From Planctomycetota bacterium (GTDB lineage Bacteria; Planctomycetota; J058), in the NCBI GenBank assembly GCA_019636275.1, contig JAHBXY010000013.1:1-64000 (forward strand): a stretch of 64,000 nt of DNA. The letters run 5' to 3'. The notes under the pieces were generated by a model that saw only the letters and a program-made list of their open reading frames with translations, was not told the DNA's origin and did not search any database. Shown here in pieces: positions 25,129 to 32,170 of the stretch (positions are counted from its first letter, which is position 1; each line of letters begins with the position of its first letter). The translations under genes and the position numbers were made by a program.

Positions 25129-26675
25129 GCCGCCGCCGGGCGCTCCTCGCGCTCGCCGGGAGCTGGCTCCTCCTCGTCGAGCGCCACCCGCCGCAGGTCG
25201 GCCATGGGCGGGCCCGAGATCACCTTGCCCTCCGCGTCGAAGCGGCCGCCGTGGCAGGGGCAGTCCCAGGTCCGGTCGTCCTGGTTCCACTGCACGATGC
25301 AGCCCGAGTGCGTGCACTTGGGCGACATGGCGTGCAGCTTGCCGGTGGGGTCGCGGTAGAGGGCCAGCTTCTTGCCGCCGACGCGCGCCAGCTTCCCGTC
25401 GCCGGGCGGCAGGCCCGCGCCGCGGTCCGACGGTGCGGGGGCCAGGCGGTCGGCCACCCACCGATAGGCGTTGCTGGCGTTCTCCGCCACGAAGCGCCGC
25501 GCCGACGCGATCGGCTTCACGCGGCTCGGCGAGTAGAGCTCGGCCCAGCCGTTGTCGTGGCCCTGGATCAGGTCGGACAGGAGCTGCGCCCCGACCGTGC
25601 CGTAGGTCAACCCGGTGCCCGAGTAACCGGTCGAGACCCACACGTGCTGGGCGCCGGGGAGCCGCCCGATGAACGGCAGGCCGTCGACGCTCTCGAAGAG
25701 GATCGCCGACCAGCGGCGCTCGATGGCGCGCACCGAGAAGCGCGTGCGGGCGAACTCGGCCAGACGCGTGTAGCAGGCGGCCGTGTCCGGCTCGTGGCCG
25801 TGCTTCGTGTCGGCGCCGCCGATCACGAGCAGGTCCGGCCGCGCCGGCGAGACCGCGCGCACGTAGTGGTAGGGCTCGGCCGTGTCGAAGTAGAGCCCCA
25901 GCGGGGGAGGGTCGTCGACGCGCGCGACGATGATGTAGGACGTCAGCGGCTCGAGCCGCGTGTGCAGGCTGACGAGCAGCCCGATCGGCGAGTGGGTCGC
26001 GAGGACGACCTCCTGCGCGGTCACCGTGGCGCCGGTCGAGGTGCGCAGGCGGCAGGGCCGCCCGTCGTCCCAGCGCGTCACGCGCGTGCGCTCGAAGACG
26101 TGACCGGCGCCCGACGACACGACGGCGGCGGCCAGCCCCTCGAGGTACCTGAGCGGGTGGAACACGGCCTGCTCCTCGAAGCGCAGGGCGGCCACGGCGA
26201 GCGACGAGAACGGCAGCCCGTCCTGGCGGTGCACGAGGACGCCAGCCTCGCCGTAGCGCCGCGCCTCGTCGTCGAGGTGCGGCACGTGGGCCGGCGTCTC
26301 CGCCCAGCGGAAGGCCGGCACGCGCTGGAACTCGGCGTCGACCCCCAGCCCGGCGCACAGGCCGCCGATCGTGTCGATCGCGCCGCGGCACGACTCGACG
26401 GCCCGGCGCGCGCCCTCCTCGCCGAAGCGGCTGGCGAGCGTCGCCAGCGGCTGGTCGAGCGCGACCGTGAGGTGCGCCGACGTGCCGCCCGTCGTGCCGT
26501 CGCCGATCCGCCGGGCCTCGAGCACCGCCACCGTCTTGCCCGCCCGCGCGAGCAGCAGGGCGGTCGTCAGCCCCGTGATCCCGCCCCCCACGATCGCCAC
26601 GTCGACGTCGAGGTCGCGCTCGAGCCGCGGGTGACCCGCGGACGCGACCCCGTCCCTCCAGACGCTCTCCTGCAT
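25083..26675 (-). CDS. FAD-dependent oxidoreductase with C-terminal Rieske domain
   Basis: 530 residues, ATG at 26675. The N-terminal DAO-type FAD domain has DVAIVGGGITGLTTALLLAR (GxGxxG) and EARRIGDGTTGGTSAHLTV. The substrate/FAD region ends with GLPFIGRLPGAQHVWVSTGY, YSGTGLTYGTVGAQLLSDLI. The C-terminal Rieske domain (~430-500) holds CTHSGCIV and CPCHGGRFD, giving the two Cys and two His that bind a 2Fe-2S cluster. No signal peptide. The physiological substrate of these FAD-Rieske fusions is unknown; amine or amino-acid oxidation is a guess. The tail after ~505 (Pro/Glu/Arg-rich) overlaps a tandem repeat. Confidence 0.92.
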   Translation of the reverse strand: MQESVWRDGVASAGHPRLERDLDVDVAIVGGGITGLTTALLLARAGKTVAVLEARRIGDGTTGGTSAHLTVALDQPLATLASRFGEEGARRAVESCRGAIDTIGGLCAGLGVDAEFQRVPAFRWAETPAHVPHLDDEARRYGEAGVLVHRQDGLPFSSLAVAALRFEEQAVFHPLRYLEGLAAAVVSSGAGHVFERTRVTRWDDGRPCRLRTSTGATVTAQEVVLATHSPIGLLVSLHTRLEPLTSYIIVARVDDPPPLGLYFDTAEPYHYVRAVSPARPDLLVIGGADTKHGHEPDTAACYTRLAEFARTRFSVRAIERRWSAILFESVDGLPFIGRLPGAQHVWVSTGYSGTGLTYGTVGAQLLSDLIQGHDNGWAELYSPSRVKPIASARRFVAENASNAYRWVADRLAPAPSDRGAGLPPGDGKLARVGGKKLALYRDPTGKLHAMSPKCTHSGCIVQWNQDDRTWDCPCHGGRFDAEGKVISGPPMADLRRVALDEEEPAPGEREERPAAAQPVQPEPERRGEVG

Positions 26676-26869
26676 GCCGCCCTCGCGCCCCCCCGGGGAC
26701 CCTTCGAGGCACGTGTCCGAGGCACGTGGCCGCGAGCGCGCGCGGCGCGCCGCGGCTCCACCTGCTCCAGCCTAGCGCGCCGCCGCGGGGCGTCGACCGA
26801 CGCGTCCCCGCCCAACGACGCGGCGGGCCGGGCGTAGGGGAGGGAGAGGGGGAGCGAGGGGGCCGGCGC

Positions 26870-27568
26870 GTGCTGCCGTCGGACCGGGCGCGCCTCTACC
26901 ACCACGTCTACGCCGACCGCGCCGAGGCCGGGCGGGTCCTCGGCGAGCACCTGGCCCGGGCGCTCGGCGCGCGGCGCGACGACGTGCTCGTGCTCGCGCT
27001 GCCGCGCGGCGGCGTGCCCGTCGCCGCCGAGGTCGCCCTGGCGCTCGACGCGCCGCTCGACCTGCTCCTCGTGCGCAAGCTGGGGGTGCCCGGCCACGAG
27101 GAGCTGGCGCTGGGCGCGCTCGCCAGCGGCGGGGTGCGGGTCCTCAATCAGGACGTCGTCGGGGGGCTCGGGATCTCGCCCGCGACCATCGAGGAGGTGG
27201 CCCGCCGCGAGGAGGCCGAGCTCGAGCGGCGCGCGCGCGCCTACCGCGGCGACCGCCCGCCGCCGCGGGTCCGGGGGCGCCGCGTCGTCCTCGTCGACGA
27301 CGGCCTGGCGACGGGGGCCACCATGCGCGCGGCGGCGGCCGCCGTCCGGCACGGCGGCCCGGCGCGCGTGGTCGTCGCCGTGCCGGTGGCCCCGGCCGAC
27401 ACGGCCGAGGCGCTCGCGCGCGAGGTCGACGAGGTCGTCTGCCCGGCGACCCCGGCGCCCTTCTTCGGCGTCGGGCAGTGGTACGTCGACTTCGGCCAGA
27501 CCACCGACGACGAGGTGCGCGAGCTCCTGGCGCGCGCCTGGCGGCGCCAGCCCGAGGTGACGTCGTGA
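26870..27568 (+). CDS. Phosphoribosyltransferase-family protein
   Basis: 232 residues from a GTG at 26870, preceded by several purine-rich GGAGG/GAGGGGG tracts. Features: LALPRGGVPVAAEVALAL, LLLVRKLGVPGHEELALGAL (PRTase hood), and the PRPP-binding loop VVLVDDGLATGATMRAAAAA, then VVVAVPVAPADTAEAL and FFGVGQWYVDFGQTTDDEV. This subtype is usually found alone or fused to a dienelactone-hydrolase domain; here that hydrolase is a separate gene two places on. The role is not a standard purine or pyrimidine salvage step. Its stop overlaps the next gene (GTGA). Confidence 0.87.
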   Translation: MLPSDRARLYHHVYADRAEAGRVLGEHLARALGARRDDVLVLALPRGGVPVAAEVALALDAPLDLLLVRKLGVPGHEELALGALASGGVRVLNQDVVGGLGISPATIEEVARREEAELERRARAYRGDRPPPRVRGRRVVLVDDGLATGATMRAAAAAVRHGGPARVVVAVPVAPADTAEALAREVDEVVCPATPAPFFGVGQWYVDFGQTTDDEVRELLARAWRRQPEVTS

Positions 27569-28923
27569 TCCGCCGGGGGACGCTGCGCCGCGAGGGCCGG
27601 AGCGTCGAGGCGCTGGCGCGCGCGCTGGGGCCGGCCGCCCTGCCGCTCGATCACGCCTCCGACTGGGACCCGCTCCTCGAGCGCGTGGGCGAGGCGCGCG
27701 TCGTGCTCCTCGGCGAGGCGACGCACGGCACGCGCGAGTTCTACGCCCTGCGCGCCGGCCTCACCCGCCGGCTGATCGAGGAGAAGGGCTTCACGGTGGT
27801 CGCCGTCGAGGCCGACTGGCCCGACGCCTACCGGGTCAACCGCTGGGTGCGCGGCGCGGGGCGCGACCGCGGGGCGGTCGACGCCCTGGGCGACTTCCGC
27901 CGCTTCCCCCTGTGGATGTGGCGCAACACCGAGGTCGTGGCCTTCCTCGAGTGGCTCCGCGGCCACAACGACCGGCGCCCCGCCGCCGAGCGCGCCGGCT
28001 TCTACGGCCTCGACCTCTACGGGCTGCACGCGTCGATCGAGGCGGTGATCGCCTACCTGGAGCGCGTCGACCCCGGGGCGGCCGAGCGGGCGCGCCGCCG
28101 CTACGGCTGCCTCGATCACGCGGGCGACGAGCCGCAGGAGTACGGCTGGAGCGTGAGCCTGCGCCTGCGGCGGGCCTGCCGCGACCAGGTGGTCGAGCAG
28201 CTCGTCGAGCTGCGGCGCGAGGCGGCGCGCTACCTGGCGCGCGACGGCCTCGTGGCCGAGGACGAGCACTTCTTCGCCCAGGAGAGCGCGCGCCTGATCG
28301 TCAGCGCCGAGGAGTACTACCGCGAGATGTTCGGCCGCCGGGTCAACACCTGGAACCTGCGCGACCGCCACATGCACGACGCGCTCGTGGCCCTGCTCGA
28401 GCACCTCTCGCGCCGCGGCCCGCCGGTGAAGGCGGTGGTGTGGGCGCACAACTCGCACGTCGGCGACGCCCGGGCGACCGAGCAGCACGACCAGGGGGAG
28501 CTCGACCTGGGGCAGCTCGCGCGCGAGCGCTGGGGCGACGGCGCGGCGCTGATCGGCCTCACCACCTACGAGGGCGAGGTCACGGCGGCGTCGTCGTGGG
28601 GCGGCGAGCTCGAGCGCAAGCGGGTGCGCCCCGCCCTGCACGGCAGCGTGGAGCAGGTCCTGCACGCGGTCGGCCGCGAGCGCCTCCTCGTGCCGCTCGA
28701 CGACCCGCGCGCGCGCGAGGCGCTCGACGAGCCACGGCTCGAGCGGGCGATCGGCGTGATCTACCTGCCCGGCGCCGAGCGGCTCAGCCACTACCTGCGC
28801 TGCCACGTCCCCGAGCAGTTCGACGCGCTGGTGCACGTCGACCGGACGACGGCGCTCGAGCCGCTCGACCGCACGTCGCGCTGGGACACGGGCGAGCCGG
28901 AGGCCTACCCCACGGGCCTGTGA
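27565..28923 (+). CDS. Erythromycin-esterase-like hydrolase
   Basis: 452 residues, GTG at 27565 overlapping the preceding stop. Family features: VVLLGEATHGTREFYALRAG (catalytic Glu and His), VAVEADWPDAYRVNRWVRG, NDRRPAAERAGFYGLDLYGL, AVVWAHNSHVGDARAT and LIGLTTYEGEVTAASSW. The known members EreA/EreB open the macrolide ring, but most chromosomal members are of unknown substrate. Linkage to a phosphoribosyltransferase and an alpha/beta hydrolase is a recurring arrangement and argues against a dedicated resistance gene. Confidence 0.9.
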   Translation: MIRRGTLRREGRSVEALARALGPAALPLDHASDWDPLLERVGEARVVLLGEATHGTREFYALRAGLTRRLIEEKGFTVVAVEADWPDAYRVNRWVRGAGRDRGAVDALGDFRRFPLWMWRNTEVVAFLEWLRGHNDRRPAAERAGFYGLDLYGLHASIEAVIAYLERVDPGAAERARRRYGCLDHAGDEPQEYGWSVSLRLRRACRDQVVEQLVELRREAARYLARDGLVAEDEHFFAQESARLIVSAEEYYREMFGRRVNTWNLRDRHMHDALVALLEHLSRRGPPVKAVVWAHNSHVGDARATEQHDQGELDLGQLARERWGDGAALIGLTTYEGEVTAASSWGGELERKRVRPALHGSVEQVLHAVGRERLLVPLDDPRAREALDEPRLERAIGVIYLPGAERLSHYLRCHVPEQFDALVHVDRTTALEPLDRTSRWDTGEPEAYPTGL

Positions 28924-28959
28924 CGCGCCCGCCCCGGAGGAAGACCCCGAGAGGAAGGT

Positions 28960-29619
28960 ATGGACCGACGCACGATCGACCGTCGCGACGTGTGGCTCCC
29001 CGCCGGCGGCGCCACCCTCGACGCCACCCTGGCCCTGCCGCCGCGCGCCGCCGGGCTCGTGGTCTTCGTCCACGGGAGCGGCAGCGGCCGCCTCAGCCCG
29101 CGCAACCAGCTCGTCGCCGAGCGGCTGGAGGAGGCCGGGCTGGCGACGCTGCTCCTCGACCTGCTCACGGAGGCGGAGGAGGAGCTCGACGCGCGCACCG
29201 GGCACCTGCGCTTCGACGTCGACCTGCTGGCCGGGCGCGTGGGGGCGGCGGTCGCCTGGGCCGCCGCGCAGCCGGCCGTCCGCGCGCTGCCGGTGGGGCT
29301 CTTCGGCGCGAGCACCGGGGCGGCGGCCGCGCTGATCGCCGCCGCGGACCACCCGGCGCGCGTGCGGGCGGTGGTCTCGCGCGGCGGGCGGCCGGACCTG
29401 GCGGGCGACGCCCTGCGACGGGTGCGCGCGCCGACGCTCCTGCTCGTCGGTGGCCGCGACCTGACGGTGCTCGAGCTGAACCGGACCGCGGCGCGGGAGC
29501 TCCGGTCCGAGGCCAAGCTCCTCGTCGTGCCGGGCGCCACGCACCTGTTCGAGGAGCCGGGCGCGCTCGACGAGGTCGCCCGGGCGGCGCGGGGATGGTT
29601 CCGGGCCCACCTCGTGTGA
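28960..29619 (+). CDS. Dienelactone-hydrolase-like alpha/beta hydrolase
   Basis: 219 residues, ATG at 28960 after GAGAGGAAGG. Alpha/beta-hydrolase core: LVVFVHGSGSGRLSPRNQLV (oxyanion region), nucleophile Ser in GLFGASTGAAAALIAAA, acid in LLLVGGRDLTVLELN, and His in VVPGATHLFEEPGALDEV. All three catalytic residues are present. In other bacteria this domain is often fused behind the phosphoribosyltransferase domain encoded here at 26870. Third gene of that unit. Confidence 0.88.
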   Translation: MDRRTIDRRDVWLPAGGATLDATLALPPRAAGLVVFVHGSGSGRLSPRNQLVAERLEEAGLATLLLDLLTEAEEELDARTGHLRFDVDLLAGRVGAAVAWAAAQPAVRALPVGLFGASTGAAAALIAAADHPARVRAVVSRGGRPDLAGDALRRVRAPTLLLVGGRDLTVLELNRTAARELRSEAKLLVVPGATHLFEEPGALDEVARAARGWFRAHLV

Positions 29620-30120
29620 TCGACGGCTGCGGCCGCGGATGCAAACCCGGCCCGCTCGATGCGGTTCGACGGCTGAGACGTCGTGCTTCGCACGACGGGG
29701 GCGAGGGGGGGCGCGCGCGGGTCGTCGGTGTGGCCCGCCTCCCCGAGCTCCGTCCCGCGGCTGCGGTGCTGCAGCCAAGACCGACCCTACCGCTCACGAC
29801 TGTCCGCAGCCGCGGGCCTCCCGCTCGCTCGGCGGCCCACCGGGGATCCGGCGATCGATACGACCCGCGCGCGCTCCCCCCTCGCCTCGGCCTCCGCGGC
29901 CTCGCCTCGCGTGCCGTTCCATTCCACTCGGGTTCGAGCGTGTCGATCACACGTTGCCCGTTTGTCGACAGGCACTGGTGTCATCGAGGCACTGGTGGGA
30001 TCGACCGCCGCGGGGCGATGCGGCGCGCGCGGCTCGTAGGATCCGGCGATCGATGCGACCTCGGGCGCGGAGCGGTTCCGTTCCGCTCGGGCTCGAGCGT
30101 GTCGATCACACGTTCGCGCG
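29620..30120 (+). repeat. 3'-end element, copy B (longest)
   Basis: Starts at the stop of the hydrolase gene with TCGACGGCTGCGGCCGCGG. It holds the TTC-loop hairpin CGTCGTGC-TTC-GCACGACG at ~29679-29697, an inverted repeat CCCGCGGCTGCGG (29755-29767) / CCGCAGCCGCGGG (29804-29816), the block GATCCGGCGATCGATACGAC near 29845, a CCTCGCCTCGGCCTCCGCGG block, and the tail module ending GCGTGTCGATCACACGTT twice (near 29955 and 30113). The stretch 30121-30208 has no gene and includes a small hairpin-rich run before the convergent amidase stop. Confidence 0.75.
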
Positions 30121-30208
30121 CTCGAAACCAACGCCGGAGGGCCGGCCGGAAGGCCGCTTCGCGGCTTCCCAACCGGCCCTCTGGCCACCGAGGTCTTCGG
30201 CCGGACCT

Positions 30209-31219
30209 CTAGCGCAGGGAGACCGTCGACGTGTAGCCGCCGTGGACCCAGCCGCGGCGCCCGTCGAACTGGACCAGGAACCAGTCGCCGCTCTGCTGCA
30301 CGCGGACGTGGTGCCGGCCGGTCGAGGTCTGGCCGATGATCGTGTCGCTCGTCGACGCGCCGCTGCGGACGTTCAAGGTGCTCGCGGTCACGCGCTGGGC
30401 GGTCGCGGTCACCCGGCGCACGTAGCTGCCCGACACCCAGCCGTCGCGGTTGCCGAAGCTGATCTTGTACCAGCCCTGGCTCGAGGCCGTGGCGACGAAC
30501 TGCTGGCCGCGGGTCACCTGGCCGATGATCGTGCCCATGACGCCGGTGCGCACGTTGAGCGAGTCGACGGTCACCTCGACGGCCTGCGTGCCGGTCGTCG
30601 CCGGCTGGGGCGCCGGGGCGGGCGTCTGCGGGGTCGTCGTCGTCGCCGAGCCGCCGCGGACCAGGTTCATGAAGCGGTTCCAGTCGAAGTGACGGCCCGG
30701 GTCGCCGTGGGTGGCGCGGGGCACCTCGTTGTGGCCGATGATCCGGGTGCGGTCCTTGGGGATCCCGTAGCGATCGCACAGGTGGCGGACGAGGTCGGCC
30801 AGGGTGCGGTACTGGACGTCCGTCCAGTTGTTGCGGCCGGCGTAGCCCTCGTTCTCGATCCCGATCGACTGCGCGTTGTAGGTCGAGTTGCCGGCGTGCC
30901 ACGCGACCGACATGTCGGGGACCATCTGGGTGATCCGGCCGGCGTGGCTGACCACGTAGTGCGCCGACACGTTCGACTTCGGGTTCTGGAACCAGTTGAT
31001 GCAGCTCGACTCGCTGCCCTCGACGGTGTGGATCACGACGTAGCGGATCGTCCGGCTGCTGCGCGCCGAGTAGTTGCTCGAGTGCGCGCGGATCTGGCGG
31101 ATCTGCAGCGCGGCGTCAGCCTGGCTGCCGACCATGGGCGCCGTCGAGCCGCCCAGGCCCACGAGCCCGAGCGCCACCGCCCCCAGCACCGCCCCACGCT
31201 TCACCCGCGTCGTGATCAT
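30209..31219 (-). CDS. Secreted N-acetylmuramoyl-L-alanine amidase with two SH3b domains
   Basis: 336 residues from the ATG at 31219, which has GGAGG at a spacing of five (an upstream open extension of 56 codons is not convincing). A signal peptide covers ~1-36 (GAVLGAVALGLVGLGGSTAP). The Amidase_2 domain has Zn ligands and catalytic residues in YVVIHTVEGSESSCINWFQN, SNVSAHYVVSHAGRITQMVP, and RIIGHNEVPRATHGDPGRHF. A Thr/Pro linker leads to two bacterial SH3 domains (VDSLNVRTGVMGTIIGQV, ASTLNVRSGASTSDTIIGQT, each with a Gly-Trp-x-x-x-S/H-G end). It cleaves the peptide from muramic acid, for wall remodelling or attack on other cells' peptidoglycan. Confidence 0.92.
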   Translation of the reverse strand: MITTRVKRGAVLGAVALGLVGLGGSTAPMVGSQADAALQIRQIRAHSSNYSARSSRTIRYVVIHTVEGSESSCINWFQNPKSNVSAHYVVSHAGRITQMVPDMSVAWHAGNSTYNAQSIGIENEGYAGRNNWTDVQYRTLADLVRHLCDRYGIPKDRTRIIGHNEVPRATHGDPGRHFDWNRFMNLVRGGSATTTTPQTPAPAPQPATTGTQAVEVTVDSLNVRTGVMGTIIGQVTRGQQFVATASSQGWYKISFGNRDGWVSGSYVRRVTATAQRVTASTLNVRSGASTSDTIIGQTSTGRHHVRVQQSGDWFLVQFDGRRGWVHGGYTSTVSLR

Positions 31220-31400
31220 CACCGCCTCCAGCCTTCGGGGGTGAATAGCCAGGTGGGCTCGAGGATCGTGCATAACGAAATGGTGAGCGTTTTCGCTCCT
31301 CCGCCTGGGTCCGAGGTTCTCGGCTGGCGGGTTGATGGCGGTATAACGTGCTAGTACATGGTCTGACGCGGTGTGTCGGCCGGTCATGACGCAAGGCGTC
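31220..31400 (-). promoter_or_regulatory. AT-richer 5' region of the amidase gene
   Basis: The region upstream of the amidase start is locally AT-richer than almost anything nearby. On the minus strand it includes TTATAC (plus 31341-31346), a possible -10 box, and a small hairpin GAGCG-TTTT-CGCTC at ~31285-31298. No good -35 hexamer at 17 bases is present. A promoter here is plausible from composition and position only. Confidence 0.3.
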
Positions 31401-31576
31401 GCCGGTTCACGTGCACCCCATGCGAGACCCGTGCGAGGCGAAGAGAAGGAAGCGAGGGGGAGCGCCGAGCGGGTGAGCGGAAGCGCTCGGGCGGCCCTGC
31501 GTGGGTAGGCGCCCGCAGAGCACCGTCAGCCCAGTAGGCCCCGACGTCCCCGCCGATCGACCCTCGACCGAGGTCG

Positions 31577-31650
31577 TTGCGTGCGGGAACACGACCGCGT
31601 CCTTGGTCGCGAAGTAGCGGAAGAACGTCCGACGCTGACGCCACTTTCGG
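31577..31650 (-). pseudogene. TetR-type HTH fragment
   Basis: On the minus strand this segment reads RRTFFRYFATKDAVVF, the very characteristic second half of a TetR-family DNA-binding domain (helix 3 and the following F-x-x-K segment). Upstream and downstream in the same frame nothing resembles a TetR protein, and stops or low-complexity sequence follow. It is best explained as the remnant of a lost regulator gene in the 31388-31890 gap, which otherwise has no gene. Confidence 0.5.
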
Positions 31651-31739
31651 ACCGGCGCCTCCGTTCTCAGCGGGCGACCGAAGGAAGCAGCCACGGGCGG
31701 CGCTGCAAGGCCGCGACGTCCGGCCGTCGAACCTAAACA

Positions 31740-31844
31740 TGTCCGCTTTCCCGTCGTGCCGAGGATGGTCCGGTCATGGCAAGTGCATCTGGGGTGATGC
31801 CTTGCGGGGTGACGACGTCCGTTGGGATGGGCGAGAAGCGGACA
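31740..31844. repeat. Possible ~105-bp element with short terminal inverted repeats
   Basis: TGTCCGCTT at 31740-31748 is matched inverted by AAGCGGACA at 31836-31844. The enclosed DNA is less GC-rich than its flanks and non-coding. This could be a miniature remnant of an insertion sequence. The arms are only 9 bp and no target duplication is clear, so this is tentative. Confidence 0.25.
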
Positions 31845-31889
31845 CCTTGGTTCGAGGGTAGGTCAGGAGGTCTGGATTCGGACCGGCGC

Positions 31890-32170
31890 CCAGCAGCGAG
31901 CGAAGCCAGCCACGGGAGGAACGCAGCAGCGAGCGAGGCGAGGGCGCGGAGGCCGAGGCGAGGGGGGAGCGCGCGCGGCCGGTATCGATCGCCGGATCCT
32001 CGGTGGGCCGCCGCAGCAAGCGGGAGGCCCGCGGCTGCGGACGGCCGCGAGCGATAGGGTCCTCCTGGGACTGCGGCACCGCAGCCGTGGGCCGGAGCTT
32101 GCGGAGGCGGGCCACACCGACGGCCGCGCGCGCCCCCCCTCGCCCGGCATCCGCGGCCGCAGCCGTCGAA
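31890..32170 (-). repeat. 3'-end element, copy C
   Basis: Reads on the minus strand from just after the stop of the HEAT lipoprotein gene: TCGACGGCTGCGGCCGCGG, GGATGC, then directly the GGCGAGGGGGGGCGCGCGCG block. It lacks the ~56-bp hairpin cassette of copy B but then follows it closely: GTCGGTGTGGCCCGCCTCC, ACGGCTGCGG / CCGCAGCCGCGGG, GATCCGGCGATCGATAC, CTCCCCCCTCGCCTCGGCCT. With copy B it forms a large inverted pair flanking the amidase gene and its surroundings. Confidence 0.75.

Noticed and set aside
27565..28923. Macrolide resistance gene
   Set aside because: It has family motifs only. Its place in a coupled housekeeping-like unit and the matching base composition do not suggest an acquired resistance gene.
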